Shown here: one piece after another, positions 12,608-22,981 of the stretch
How the letters are laid out: each line of letters begins with the position of its first letter
How positions within the stretch are numbered: position 1 is the stretch's first letter
Origin: Bacillota bacterium
GTDB lineage: Bacteria > Bacillota > Limnochordia > Darwinibacteriales > Darwinibacteriaceae
Direction of reading: 5' to 3'
NCBI GenBank assembly: GCA_012521465.1
Contig: JAAYMI010000196.1
Span: 1-34,991 of the forward strand
DNA: 34,991 nt
The notes under the pieces: generated by a model
What the model saw: only the letters and a program-made list of their open reading frames with translations
Database searches by the model: none
Told to the model about the DNA's origin: nothing
Program-made: the position numbers and the translations under genes

Positions 12608-12624
12608 ACCGAACCCTCCTGCTG

Positions 12625-13659
12625 CTAGTTCTCAGCCCAGATAATGTTGTCTCCTGCTGCCCGGCGCAGCCTGTTCATGATGGCCATACCTAAGCCTGTC
12701 TCGGGAAGGCTTTCCACAAAGAGCACATCCAGCTCCAGCGCGTCCGCTTCCCGGAGCAGGCGGTAGAGGTTTGCCGAAATCTCCTGGAGATTACTCACCG
12801 ATCCCATGGGCAGGGTGGCGAACTCGCTGTAGCGAGGGCAGTGCTCCGTGGGTGCCATAACCCCAACCCGCCGCCCCTGTGCCGCATGCTTCTGGCCTTC
12901 AGCGAGAATCCGCTCTTCTGGCCGATCTCCAAGTACAAGCACAACTTTGGCGTTGGGAGAATAGTGACGGTACTTCATCCCGGGGGATCGAGGCGGACTT
13001 CCCGGCTGCAGCTGACCGTAGACACCAGGATCCACTTCCACGGGCGTTACCGTCTGCAGCTCCTCCAGGGTAACCCCGCCAGGGCGCAAAAGCCGGAAGG
13101 GGAGCGCAGTGCAGTCCACCACCGTAGATTCCACGCCCCAGCCGGTCTCGCCCCCGTCCACGATAGCACGAATGCGGCCGTCCAGATCCGCGAGCACGTG
13201 GGCTGCGGTTGTGGGGCTGGGCCGGCCCGACAGATTGGCACTGGGCGCCGCCAAAGGCAGGCCGGAGAGCTCAATCAGCCGCAGGGCCACAGGATGGCTG
13301 GGGATCCGCACTGCCACTGTATCCAGGCCCGCACTCACCACAGGCGGTATTTTCGCTGTACGCGGCAGCACCAAAGTCAACGGCCCAGGCCAGAACTTCT
13401 GCATCAACTCTCGCGCTGTGGGATGTACCTCACCCACCAGATCCAAAACCTGCGCTTCACTGCAGCAGTGCACAATGAGAGGATTATCCTGCGGCCGCCC
13501 CTTAGCGGCAAAGATCGAGGCCACTGCCTGGGCATCGAGGGCATTGGCCCCCAAGCCGTAAACTGTTTCTGTGGGAAAGGCCACGCATGCGCCGGCCTGC
13601 AGAAAGGCGGCGGCCTGATCTAGTTCCTCAGGCTGAAGCACGATCGTTTTCATGCCCAT
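12625..13659 (-). CDS. tsaC: Threonylcarbamoyl-AMP synthase, Sua5/YwlC type
   Basis: 344 aa two-domain Sua5; GACVAFPTETVYGLGANALD, AAKGRPQDNPLIVH, PSANLSGRPSPTTAAHV, SPGMKYRHYSPNAKVVLV. Confidence 0.96.
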   Translation of the reverse strand: MGMKTIVLQPEELDQAAAFLQAGACVAFPTETVYGLGANALDAQAVASIFAAKGRPQDNPLIVHCCSEAQVLDLVGEVHPTARELMQKFWPGPLTLVLPRTAKIPPVVSAGLDTVAVRIPSHPVALRLIELSGLPLAAPSANLSGRPSPTTAAHVLADLDGRIRAIVDGGETGWGVESTVVDCTALPFRLLRPGGVTLEELQTVTPVEVDPGVYGQLQPGSPPRSPGMKYRHYSPNAKVVLVLGDRPEERILAEGQKHAAQGRRVGVMAPTEHCPRYSEFATLPMGSVSNLQEISANLYRLLREADALELDVLFVESLPETGLGMAIMNRLRRAAGDNIIWAEN

Positions 13660-14516
13660 TTAGCAACCACCACCCGGTCATGGCCCCCATAGTCCTGGAT
13701 GCATTCTTCCACACTAAAGCCGCATCCCTCTGCGATCGCTGCGACAGCTCGGGCTTGGTCAGCCCCGATCTCCACCGCAACATAGGCGGATGGAGCTAAG
13801 TGCGGCTGTGATTCTTGAAAGATGCGGTGGTAGAAGACCAACCCATCTTGTCCACCATCGAGGGCGGCCGCCGGTTCGAAACTCACTTCCGGCTGGAGCT
13901 GGGCCATTTCTGCTTTTGTCAGGTAAGGGGGATTGGAACAGATGATATCAAAAGTGCCCGAGACGTCGGAAAAAAGGTCGCTTACCACAAACCTCATTTG
14001 GTGATCGACTTCATGCCGGACTGCATTGCTGCGGGCAACTTCCAGAGCTTCGGAGGAAATATCTACAGCGGTGACGAGAAACTCCGGGTCCTGCCTAGCC
14101 GCGGCCACAGCCACGGCCCCGCTGCCGGTCCCCACATCAAGGATGTGCACCTGCTGCTGCCCACTGGCAAGCCTTGCCTTGGCCAGCTTTACCACCTTCT
14201 CCACCAAAAGCTCCGTTTCCGGGCGGGGAATGAGGACAGCGGGCGTCACCGCGAAGTCCAGAGAATAAAACTCCTTGACCCCTGTAATGTAGGCCACCGG
14301 CATGCGGCGGCCCCGCCTTGCGATGCACTCCCGGTAAGCATCCACTTCTTGTGTGGTCAGGGGCCGATCTAGATTGAGATAAAGCTCGATGCGGCTCAGC
14401 TGCAGGACATGTCCCAAGAGCAATTCTGCATCTAAGCGCGCCGCAGCACACCCCTTATCCTTCAGGTACTGTGTGCTGATGGCTAACAACTCACGAACAG
14501 TATACGGTTTTTTCAC
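13650..14516 (-). CDS. prmC: Peptide chain release factor N5-glutamine methyltransferase
   Basis: 288 aa; LIPRPETELLVEKV, ILDVGTGSGAVAVA, CSNPPYL. Confidence 0.97.
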   Translation of the reverse strand: MKKPYTVRELLAISTQYLKDKGCAAARLDAELLLGHVLQLSRIELYLNLDRPLTTQEVDAYRECIARRGRRMPVAYITGVKEFYSLDFAVTPAVLIPRPETELLVEKVVKLAKARLASGQQQVHILDVGTGSGAVAVAAARQDPEFLVTAVDISSEALEVARSNAVRHEVDHQMRFVVSDLFSDVSGTFDIICSNPPYLTKAEMAQLQPEVSFEPAAALDGGQDGLVFYHRIFQESQPHLAPSAYVAVEIGADQARAVAAIAEGCGFSVEECIQDYGGHDRVVVAKWA

Positions 14517-14523
14517 GCGGCAA

Positions 14524-15591
14524 CTACTCCACCATTTTCAGTTGTTCGATTTGGCGTGCGGTGATGAGAGCATCAATGATCTCATCGAGGTCGCCGTCTA
14601 GGATGGCATCAAGCTTATACAGAGTAAGCCCAATGCGGTGGTCGGTAACCCGGCCTTGGGGATAGTTATAGGTGCGGACCCTTTCACTGCGCTCACCGGT
14701 ACCCACCTGCGACCGGCGGGCAGCCGCTTGTTCCCGCTCTGCCTCTTCTTTGGCCAAATCGTACAAGCGAGCCCGGAGAATCTTCATGGCCTTGTCTCTG
14801 TTTTTGTGCTGCGATTTCTCATCCTGGCACGACACGACCAAACCTGTGGGAAGGTGAGTGATGCGCACAGCGGAATCAGTAGTATTGACGCTCTGGCCGC
14901 CGGGCCCTGAAGAACGGTACACATCGATGCGGAGATCGTTTGGATCGATGTTCACCTCAACTTCCTCTGCTTCCGGCAAAACCGCGACAGTGGCGGTGGA
15001 AGTGTGAATCCGGCCGCCTGACTCAGTGGTAGGAATGCGCTGCACTCGGTGCACGCCGCTTTCGAACTTCAACCGACTGTACGCGCCCTTGCCCTCAATC
15101 ATGAAGATCACTTCTTTGAAACCGCCCAGCTCAGTGGGGTTGCTGCTCATAATCTCCACGTTCCAGCGCTGCTCTTCTGCATAGCGGGAGTACATGCGAA
15201 ACAGGGTGCCGGCAAACAGGGCAGCTTCTTCCCCGCCAGTGCCACCCCGGATCTCCATGATGACGTTCTTTTCGTCGTTGGGATCCTTGGGCAGGAGCAG
15301 AATCTGGAGCCTGCGCTCAAGTTCCTCCTGCCTGCTCTCCAACGAATCTACCTCATCCCGCAGCATCGCAGTGAATTCCGGGTCATTGTCTTCCCTCAGC
15401 ATGGCCCGGGCGTCTTCGAGGTCCTGCAGTACACTTTTATAGCTTCGAAATTCGTTCACAATCTCCTCAAGTTCGGCATGGGCCTTGGCCAAGCGCTTAT
15501 AGGCATTAGGATCGCCGATCACCTCTGGGTCGCCGAGCTTCTTGTTGAGTTCCTCGTATTTTGCTTCCAATGACTCTAGCTTCTCAAGCAC
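14524..15591 (-). CDS. prfA: Peptide chain release factor 1
   Basis: 355 aa; [46 protein letters not shown]. Confidence 0.98.
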   Translation of the reverse strand: MLEKLESLEAKYEELNKKLGDPEVIGDPNAYKRLAKAHAELEEIVNEFRSYKSVLQDLEDARAMLREDNDPEFTAMLRDEVDSLESRQEELERRLQILLLPKDPNDEKNVIMEIRGGTGGEEAALFAGTLFRMYSRYAEEQRWNVEIMSSNPTELGGFKEVIFMIEGKGAYSRLKFESGVHRVQRIPTTESGGRIHTSTATVAVLPEAEEVEVNIDPNDLRIDVYRSSGPGGQSVNTTDSAVRITHLPTGLVVSCQDEKSQHKNRDKAMKILRARLYDLAKEEAEREQAAARRSQVGTGERSERVRTYNYPQGRVTDHRIGLTLYKLDAILDGDLDEIIDALITARQIEQLKMVE

Positions 15592-15605
15592 GTATTGATC
15601 GCCTC

Positions 15606-16526
15606 CTACACGGTGTTGCTGGAGCCGGGGAACTGTTTCACTTTGCGCTCCTCACTGTGGGAGGCATCGCGTTGAACCACAGTCTCCAGCGCCCGAATGG
15701 CTACTTCGATCTGGCTGTCATCAGGCTCTTTCGTGGTAAAGTGCTGCAGTGCCATGCCGGGCTTGGCAAGCCACTTGAAGAAGGGATGGCAGTCCTCCCG
15801 TCCCGCCTGCCGGATGATTTCGTAAGACAGCCCTGCCACCAGCGGCATAATGGCCAGATGAATCAGAATGCGCTGCACAAACGGTGGGCGCCCGAAAAAG
15901 GAAAACACAATCACGCTTGTAAACAAGACAATCAGCAGGAAATTCGTTCCGCAGCGGGCGTGAATGCGGCTGTGGCGGCGCACCTCTGCAACGCTAAGCT
16001 CGCAGCCCGCCTCGTAGCAGTTGATAGCCTTGTGCTCGGCTCCGTGGTATTGAAACACCCGCTGAATGTCCTTCATCCACGAAATACCGATGATATAAGC
16101 CACAAAGAAACTCACCTTGATGAGGCCTTCCACCAAATTCAGCAGTAAATTCACCTTGATGAGCGGCTGTATGAGCTTAATCACGAAGGCGGGCAGAACG
16201 ATGAAGAGACCCACCGTTAATAACACTGCCAGCCCCATGGTGAGCACCAGTTCCTTAGTAGTAAGCTGTTCCTCCTCTGATTCACCATACTCACTCGCCG
16301 AGTAGCTGAGGCTCTTAATGCCCATGATCAGCGTTTCGATCAGCGCTACCGCTCCCCGCAAAACCGGCTTTTTCAACATCGGAAATCTATCTGACCACGG
16401 CTTCAGGGCGTCGGTCCGCACCGTAATCTCGTGGTTCATCTTGCGCACAGCAATGGAGGAAAAGCGCTTTCCGCGCATCATGACGCCTTCAATAACCGCC
16501 TGTCCGCCGTATCTAAATTTGCTCAT
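15606..16526 (-). CDS. DUF1385 family membrane protein (YqhQ-like)
   Basis: 306 aa; [56 protein letters not shown]; upstream of prfA. Confidence 0.93.
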   Translation of the reverse strand: MSKFRYGGQAVIEGVMMRGKRFSSIAVRKMNHEITVRTDALKPWSDRFPMLKKPVLRGAVALIETLIMGIKSLSYSASEYGESEEEQLTTKELVLTMGLAVLLTVGLFIVLPAFVIKLIQPLIKVNLLLNLVEGLIKVSFFVAYIIGISWMKDIQRVFQYHGAEHKAINCYEAGCELSVAEVRRHSRIHARCGTNFLLIVLFTSVIVFSFFGRPPFVQRILIHLAIMPLVAGLSYEIIRQAGREDCHPFFKWLAKPGMALQHFTTKEPDDSQIEVAIRALETVVQRDASHSEERKVKQFPGSSNTV

Positions 16527-17424
16527 CTGTTTCTCTCCCTTTTGTCAAGGAAATCAGGGTATTCGTCTGCTCCGCAGGGAGCACTACCGTCAGCTGGTCA
16601 GTGGGGAGTATAACATCATCGCCCCGAGGTGAAATCACCTCTTCAGGTGAACGGTAAATCGACAGCACCCTGATTCCGTACAAGTTAGCAAGCTGAAGCT
16701 CTGCTAAGGTACGGTATGCAATAGGAGCGCCGTCGACCACTTCCACCTGCATGACGACCATATCATCGCCAAATCGGGTCACGTCCCGAAAGGGCTGCAG
16801 CCACAAGGGGCGCTCATAGGCACTGCTGCGTACACTGCGGTAGCCCCGGGGTAGAAACAAGCGGGTAACAACTCCAACCCCAACTCCCACGAGCCAGCCC
16901 ATAACAAGCCCCACGTAAGTGCTGTACACCAACTGCAGGATAGGTCCGCCGAGATCGTACCACCAAACTTCGCTGAGCTGCTCCAAACGGACCACCCGGT
17001 CGTAAATCGCAATAGCAGAAATCATACCCACATAGCTGGAGATGTTGCCCTTGATCCGCTCAGCGGCGCTGTACGCCAAGCCGAGGGTCAAAACCGCGCC
17101 TACCACCACAGGCAGGCCCACTTTTGTCAGTCCGCCAAACACGCCGCCTAGAGAAAGCCCCGCGCTCAGTGCCAGGGCCGTGGCACTCAGCCTAGGCAGC
17201 AGCACCACCACCATCTGGACCCAGTGCTTCGGGCGCAGCGAAAACTTCGGCATGGCTACAATCACATCGAACGCAAGAAATCCGGCAAATACTGCTACAA
17301 ATGAAGATGGGAGGTCAGGAATATTCCGCACTAAGTAGTAGGCAACGCCCACAACGATGGCTCGGGCGATAAGAATGAATCCGACGGCTACCTGAGACTT
17401 CCTGTGCGGCATATTATTCCCCAT
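16513..17424 (-). CDS. Multi-TM membrane protein with C-terminal TrkA-C/RCK-C-like domain
   Basis: 303 aa; several hydrophobic helices in the first ~190 aa, then a soluble tail [49 protein letters not shown] resembling TrkA-C. Confidence 0.75.
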   Translation of the reverse strand: MGNNMPHRKSQVAVGFILIARAIVVGVAYYLVRNIPDLPSSFVAVFAGFLAFDVIVAMPKFSLRPKHWVQMVVVLLPRLSATALALSAGLSLGGVFGGLTKVGLPVVVGAVLTLGLAYSAAERIKGNISSYVGMISAIAIYDRVVRLEQLSEVWWYDLGGPILQLVYSTYVGLVMGWLVGVGVGVVTRLFLPRGYRSVRSSAYERPLWLQPFRDVTRFGDDMVVMQVEVVDGAPIAYRTLAELQLANLYGIRVLSIYRSPEEVISPRGDDVILPTDQLTVVLPAEQTNTLISLTKGRETDEQI

Positions 17425-18004
17425 CTCCTCCCCGGCCCAGCACTACATGGCAGCGGTTGCAGCGTGCTTCATAGTTTTCTGTGGCACCAATGAGGATAAT
17501 GGGATCGTGGTAACTTGCTGGTTTGCCGTTAATAATGCGCTGCGTGCGGCTAGCCGGCCGTCCACAGACGACGCAGATCGCGTTCAGCTTTGTGACCTCA
17601 TCTGCAAAAGCAAGCAGCTGCGGCACAGGGCCAAACGGCTCGCCCCTAAAGTCCTGATCCAAGCCCGCAGCAATCACTCGTTTGCCGCGCCCAACCAAAG
17701 TTCGGCAGACATCAATGATTTCGTCAGAGAAGAACTGCACCTCATCAATGGCAACCACATCGCAGCTCTCATCCACGTGCTGGAGAATCTCGCGCGCCGA
17801 AGCCACTGGAATGCAGTGCACCTCACTCCCATTGTGGGCTACAACTTTCTTCTGGCTGTAGCGGTTATCGATCGCCGGCTTCACAACCACCACATTCTGT
17901 TTGGCGATAGTTGCCCGCTTGACCCGGCGGATCAGCTCCTCCGATTTCCCCGAAAACATGCACCCTACAATCAGTTCCAGCCATGAAGCCTCCCGATACT
18001 GCAT
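17414..18004 (-). CDS. tdk: Thymidine kinase
   Basis: [61 protein letters not shown], Cys pairs CVVCG and CNRCH. Confidence 0.96.
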   Translation of the reverse strand: MQYREASWLELIVGCMFSGKSEELIRRVKRATIAKQNVVVVKPAIDNRYSQKKVVAHNGSEVHCIPVASAREILQHVDESCDVVAIDEVQFFSDEIIDVCRTLVGRGKRVIAAGLDQDFRGEPFGPVPQLLAFADEVTKLNAICVVCGRPASRTQRIINGKPASYHDPIILIGATENYEARCNRCHVVLGRGGDGE

Positions 18005-18086
18005 CTCTTCACCCCAAAAGCACATTTCGTCTTGACATGGTGCAATTCTCCAATCTGAACCGTAATCCTGCCAAGGCAAACCACGG

Positions 18087-19301
18087 TCAGATGCGGTAAT
18101 CCCGCATCAGGCCCGCCGTGACCGGATCAACTTCTGCAGTGATCTCCACCCCAGCCGCAGTATAGCGCTCGTCGAGCACCCTCCCCAGACTGCGCAGCTT
18201 GCTCGCACTGCCCAAGTCAGCAAAGCTAAACCGGAAGGTCTGCACCATGAAATACTTGTTGAAGAAGGCCATCACCTCTTCAGCCAAACGGTCCAGATTC
18301 TCGCCCGTTAGTCCAGAAACAGCTACCCCAGCTCCGCTGAACTCCCGCGTCTCGGGACAAAGGTCGATCTTATTATACACGTTAATCACTGGCTGCGCGG
18401 CACCAATCTCAGAAAGCACTTGCTCCACGGCCAGCTGCTGTTCCCGAGCTTGAGGATGGCTGCTGTCAATCACATGCAGCAAAAGATCGGCGTACAGAAT
18501 CTCCTCGAGCGTCGCTCGGAACGCTGCAACCAGGGTATGGGGAAGCCGGCGGATGAAGCCCACTGTGTCACCGAGGAACACCCAGCGCCCATCGGGCAGG
18601 TCCCACCGGCGAATAGTGGGGTCCAGCGTCGCGAAGAGCTGATCCGCCACAAAGGTATCTGCCCCGCTTAGAGCCCTGAGGAGAGTAGACTTCCCGGCGT
18701 TGGTGTACCCCACCAGTGCCACGTGGGGAACGGCCATCTTGCTCCTGCGGGCTCGTTGGGTGGCCCGCACACTGCGCACTGCTTCTAGCTCTGCCTTGAG
18801 ATCCGCAATCCGCTTGCGCACCCGCCTGCGGTCCGTTTCCAGCTTGGTTTCACCGGGGCCCCTGGTGCCAATGCCACCGCCTAAGCGGGAGAGGGCAGTC
18901 CCAGACCCGACCAGGCGGGGCAGCATGTAATTGAGCTGTGCCAGCTCGACTTGGATTTTGCCTTCCCTTGTCCAGGCCCGCTGGGCAAAGATGTCTAAAA
19001 TGAGCTGCGTGCGGTCGATCACGGCAGCACCAATGATGTCCACGAGATTCCCCTGCTGAGCTGGGGTGAGTTCATTGTCAAAAATAACAAGTTCATCCTC
19101 CTGGACAATCGCGGCCAGCTCCTGGGCCTTGCCTGAACCGATAAAGGTCGCCGGCTCTGGTTCGGAACGCTTCTGCACAAACCAGTCCACCACCTCCAGC
19201 CCAGCATCTTCCGCCAGATCCTTGAGTTCCCGGAGGCTGTCCTCTACATCCCAATCACTCTCCCCCGCAAGCTGCAGAGAGACGAGATATGCTCGCTGCA
19301 T
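18087..19301 (-). CDS. hflX: GTPase HflX
   Basis: [65 protein letters not shown]. Start at [10 protein letters not shown] (19301) with SD AGGTGGT; the longer ORF-track N-terminus overlaps divergent dinB. Confidence 0.95.
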   Translation of the reverse strand: MQRAYLVSLQLAGESDWDVEDSLRELKDLAEDAGLEVVDWFVQKRSEPEPATFIGSGKAQELAAIVQEDELVIFDNELTPAQQGNLVDIIGAAVIDRTQLILDIFAQRAWTREGKIQVELAQLNYMLPRLVGSGTALSRLGGGIGTRGPGETKLETDRRRVRKRIADLKAELEAVRSVRATQRARRSKMAVPHVALVGYTNAGKSTLLRALSGADTFVADQLFATLDPTIRRWDLPDGRWVFLGDTVGFIRRLPHTLVAAFRATLEEILYADLLLHVIDSSHPQAREQQLAVEQVLSEIGAAQPVINVYNKIDLCPETREFSGAGVAVSGLTGENLDRLAEEVMAFFNKYFMVQTFRFSFADLGSASKLRSLGRVLDERYTAAGVEITAEVDPVTAGLMRDYRI

Positions 19302-19373
19302 CACACCACCTCGCTTCACGCCTGAAGGAATAGCACATTCCCCTCCAGAAATCTTACTGCGGAGGGATAGGCT

Positions 19374-20534
19374 ATGGCAACCATCATGCACGTTGATATG
19401 GACGCCTTCTATGCGGCCGTAGAGATCCTGGATAACCCGGAATACGCTGGTAAGCCACTGATCGTCGGCGGCTACAAGGACAGCCGCCGTGGCGTGGTAT
19501 CTACGTGCTCCTATGAAGCGCGCAGGTACGGTATTCACAGTGCCATGCCCATTGCGAAAGCAGCTGCCCTCTGCCCCCACGGGATATTCATTCCCGGCCG
19601 CATGGCCCGCTATCGGGAAGTATCTAACCAGATCCACGCCATCTTTCCAGAGTTTTCCCCAGTTGTGGAACCTCTCTCCATCGATGAAGCATTTCTGGAT
19701 ATGACCGGCTGCGAGCACTTCTATCCCAGCCTAGAAGCGATGGCACTCAGCCTCAAGCGCCGCATCAAGGAGGAAACTGGCCTCACCGCTTCGGTGGGCG
19801 TGGCACCCAACAAGTTCCTGGCCAAACTCGCCTCAGACAAGAACAAGCCCGATGGCCTGTGCATCATCTATCCCCACGAAGTGAACAGCTTCCTGCGGGA
19901 TCTGCCCGTGGGAAGACTGTGGGGCGTGGGCAAGAAGTCTGAGCAGGAACTGAACAAACTCGGTATCTATTACGTTCGAGACCTTCTACCCTATTCCCTA
20001 CAGGAATTAGAGGCCAAGTTTGGCAGCTCATTCGGCCCCCACCTGTACAACCTTGCCAGGGGCATTGATGAGCGCAGGGTTGAGCCCATTCATGAAGCGA
20101 AATCAATCGGCCATGAGATCACGTTTGATGACGACGTGGCCAGCCTTGGGATCCTCAAAAGCCAGCTGGGGCGGCTGGTGGAAGATGTTGGCTGGCGCCT
20201 CCGCCGCCACAATCTCTACGCCCGGACGGTGACGCTGAAGGTCCGCTACTACAATTTCAAAACGATCACCAGGAGCCACACCCACGAAACATCGTTCTGC
20301 GATGATGACACTATCTTCCAAACAGCGTTCAGCCTCCTGCAGGGCGTCAAACTGCAGCCTGTCCGCCTCTTGGGTGTGACAGTGAGTTCCCTGAGTGAGG
20401 CCGCTCAGCTCTCCCTTTTTCAGGACACGGAAACAGCGCACCGCGTCAGTGCCGTTATGGATAAGATCAACGCCCGGTTCCGCCGCGGCGCTATCACCAA
20501 GGGGCGCACCCTAATCCACGACGATTCGCAATAA
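19374..20534 (+). CDS. dinB: DNA polymerase IV (Y-family)
   Basis: 386 aa; IMHVDMDAFYAAVE, SIDEAFLDMTG, ASVGVAPNKFLAKLASDKNKPDG; SD GGAGG upstream. Confidence 0.97.
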   Translation: MATIMHVDMDAFYAAVEILDNPEYAGKPLIVGGYKDSRRGVVSTCSYEARRYGIHSAMPIAKAAALCPHGIFIPGRMARYREVSNQIHAIFPEFSPVVEPLSIDEAFLDMTGCEHFYPSLEAMALSLKRRIKEETGLTASVGVAPNKFLAKLASDKNKPDGLCIIYPHEVNSFLRDLPVGRLWGVGKKSEQELNKLGIYYVRDLLPYSLQELEAKFGSSFGPHLYNLARGIDERRVEPIHEAKSIGHEITFDDDVASLGILKSQLGRLVEDVGWRLRRHNLYARTVTLKVRYYNFKTITRSHTHETSFCDDDTIFQTAFSLLQGVKLQPVRLLGVTVSSLSEAAQLSLFQDTETAHRVSAVMDKINARFRRGAITKGRTLIHDDSQ

Positions 20535-20624
20535 TTCCTAATTTTCCTCTATATATGTAAAGGATTCTCACTGTGCTTGTAGAAATTCTGACACGGCGAC
20601 AATCCATTATCGGAGAGATTCGGT

Positions 20625-21860
20625 ATGCAACCTCAAGCCTTCAGCGAACTGCGAGACACGGGCATCGAGTTCCTTGATCGCGTCCCCTGGGGAACCCATA
20701 TGTGTGGGTTTTACGAGGGTGAACAGGACCACACCCACATGGCCATGGCCTTTTTCAAAGCAGGAGCTGCAGCGCATGAACACTGCCTCTGGATCACTGA
20801 CCGACTAACTCCCTCTGCCATCCTTGCCGCGGCCGAACAGAACGTAGAGATCTTCCCCTACACGGAGTGGTATCGCCCCGGAAGTGCGCAGCCCCAATTC
20901 CTCTTGGAGCAGTGGCACCGCAAGCTGGCCCGGGCGCTCAAGCAGGGCTATGCCGGACTGCGCGTCGTACACTGCGGGGCAGACACATTTCTGTCTGACC
21001 GCGCGGCACACCAGGCTCGCGAGACGCTTCTCGAACGGGCTGTAAAAAACAAACCGGTGATTGCTCTGTGCCCGTACCCGCTAAAGGACTTAAGCCTCAC
21101 CGATATAATCGAGCTGTCCAGCACCCACTCTTTCACGTTCTTCCGGGGAGGCGAGCCCGGCCATGAGGCTTTAGCCACCGCCAACCGCTACAACATGCTG
21201 AGAACAGCCACAGCCGAAGTGATTCATGAGATCCGCAATCCTATCACGGCCATCAGAGCGCTGATGGAACTGCTGCACACGAAGCCGGAGTTCCACGCCT
21301 ACAGCGATCTGTTCGGCAGAGTCATCGACGAAGTCGACCGCGTCGAACAACTGGCCAGCCAGTTTCTCAACCTAGCCCGGACGTGTGCACCCCCAAGCAG
21401 CGCGGGCTGCAATTTGAATGCGGTAATTGACGCCATGCGCCCACTCCTGGAAGCCTCAGCCGCGAAACGGGAGCAGATGGTGTGCCTCCAGCTCTCGCCC
21501 GTCCCAGATATCCCCTGCAGGCCCTCAGAAGCCCGGCAAGTCATCCTCAACCTAGCCCAGAACGCGTTTGAAGCAATGTCAGCCAACGGCATCTTGACCA
21601 TCACCACTTACGATCAGTATCCCTATGCCGTGCTCCAGGTGAAAGACACAGGCAGTGGTATCCCGCCCGAGATCATGGCTAAAGTAAGCACGCCCTTTTT
21701 CACTACCAAAGGGAACGGGACAGGGCTTGGGCTGCCGGTCTGCCTGCGGATTCTAGAGAAGTACGGTGCCCGGGCAGCGATTGATTCGTCTGAAGCCGGG
21801 ACTACTGTTACGGTAACGTTCCCTGCCGCTGACTTCGGAAATAGCAAAGGCCCTCGTTGA
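20625..21860 (+). CDS. Soluble sensor histidine kinase with N-terminal MEDS (DcmR-type) sensory domain
   Basis: 411 aa; MEDS-like GIEFLDRVPWGTHMCGFYEGEQDH...EHCLWITDRLTPS; H-box EVIHEIRNPITAIRAL; N-box QVILNLAQNAFEAM; G boxes KDTGSGIPPEIMAKVSTPFFTTKGNGTGLGLPV. No TM segment evident. Confidence 0.88.
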   Translation: MQPQAFSELRDTGIEFLDRVPWGTHMCGFYEGEQDHTHMAMAFFKAGAAAHEHCLWITDRLTPSAILAAAEQNVEIFPYTEWYRPGSAQPQFLLEQWHRKLARALKQGYAGLRVVHCGADTFLSDRAAHQARETLLERAVKNKPVIALCPYPLKDLSLTDIIELSSTHSFTFFRGGEPGHEALATANRYNMLRTATAEVIHEIRNPITAIRALMELLHTKPEFHAYSDLFGRVIDEVDRVEQLASQFLNLARTCAPPSSAGCNLNAVIDAMRPLLEASAAKREQMVCLQLSPVPDIPCRPSEARQVILNLAQNAFEAMSANGILTITTYDQYPYAVLQVKDTGSGIPPEIMAKVSTPFFTTKGNGTGLGLPVCLRILEKYGARAAIDSSEAGTTVTVTFPAADFGNSKGPR

Positions 21861-21868
21861 GGGCCTTT
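21846..21868. terminator. Candidate bidirectional terminator hairpin between convergent kinase and codY
   Basis: Perfect 10-bp stem AAAGGCCCTC-GTT-GAGGGCCTTT, overlapping the last codons of the kinase; T-tracts are weak. Confidence 0.6.
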
Positions 21869-21872
21869 CGCT

Positions 21873-22619
21873 TCAGGACTTGGTGTGGGGATACCACTGC
21901 CGATCGAATTCTTTCCTGATTTCCTTGTTGAGGATGCGCAGATAGGTGCCTTTCATCCCCAGTGAACGGGATTCGATTACATTGGCGGAAGCGAGTTTCC
22001 GCAGAGCGTTGACGATCACGGAACGGGTGATGCCTGCCTCGTCGGCAATGCGGCTGGCAACCAAGAGGCCTTCATCGCCGTCCAGCTCCTCAAAGATCCT
22101 CTGCATAGCCATGACTTCTGAGTACGAGAGGCTGTTGATCGCGGAACGAGCCGCCCGAACTTCCTGCACTTCATCTTCTTGGCGTTCATCAATGGCTCGG
22201 GAGATAATCATGCCAGCAGCGGTGGCAGCGAATTCTCCCAGAATCTGGTCATCCTCACCAAATTCCCCTACTTCTTTCACGAACATCAGGGAGCCTACCC
22301 GCTCATCTGCTCCAACCACTGGTGTAACCATGATGCGCTCATTGTTCGACCAAGTGAGCACGCTTTGGGCCGCTACACGGTTGATCGTAGCCTGCAGATC
22401 GTTGGGCACCTCGCCGTCTTCCAACCAAAGTTTGTCAAAGGGAGTGTTCTCGAACCCGTCTTCTAGAGCATAACCGAGGACCTTGCCTCTGCGCGAAACG
22501 AGATATATGTTGGCATCATTAACTCCGGCGCGAATAGCGCGGCACAGCTCGGTGAAGTCTACTGTCGCTCCCTCTCGCTGGAGAAGCTGCAAAAGTGTCT
22601 GCATCTTATTAATCAGCAT
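21873..22619 (-). CDS. codY: Global nutrient-responsive repressor CodY
   Basis: 248 aa; HTH region ASRIADEAGITRSVIVNALRKLASANVIESRSLGMKGTYLRILN, GAF-like N-terminus. Confidence 0.97.
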   Translation of the reverse strand: MLINKMQTLLQLLQREGATVDFTELCRAIRAGVNDANIYLVSRRGKVLGYALEDGFENTPFDKLWLEDGEVPNDLQATINRVAAQSVLTWSNNERIMVTPVVGADERVGSLMFVKEVGEFGEDDQILGEFAATAAGMIISRAIDERQEDEVQEVRAARSAINSLSYSEVMAMQRIFEELDGDEGLLVASRIADEAGITRSVIVNALRKLASANVIESRSLGMKGTYLRILNKEIRKEFDRQWYPHTKS

Positions 22620-22667
22620 TATTTGTCCACCTTTCAGAGATGTCGAGGAAAGCTGCCTCCGAAGTTG

Positions 22668-22696
22668 ATTATATTCCGAAATTTACCCATTGTCAA
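22668..22696 (-). promoter_or_regulatory. Consensus sigma-A-type promoter of codY
   Basis: Minus strand TTGACA-N17-TATAAT (-35 at 22696-22691, -10 at 22673-22668), both hexamers perfect, about 50 bp upstream of the codY start. Confidence 0.85.
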
Positions 22697-22981
22697 TGAT
22701 AGGGGATCTTGAGTGTTTACTATTTGGAATAATTTGCCTCATAGGCGAAAATTAACCCAAAACCACATAAGTTTACATAAACCAGACGCCTGCAGGAGGG
22801 GACGTGGTTATCATTTGCGGAATTCAAGCTACTTATTCTTGTCCACAAAAAACAAGACCTTCTACAAATCAGTAAAAAGTCTTGCATAGAACATCCATAA
22901 GCGAGACTGAACTTCCTTTATCGATTAGTATACCATGCTCAATTCAAAAGTCAACGCGCGGGCACGCAAATTGCCCCACGG

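Noticed and set aside
19302-19718. N-terminal extension of the hflX ORF
   Set aside because: Overlaps divergent dinB coding sequence; a good SD and family start occur at 19301.
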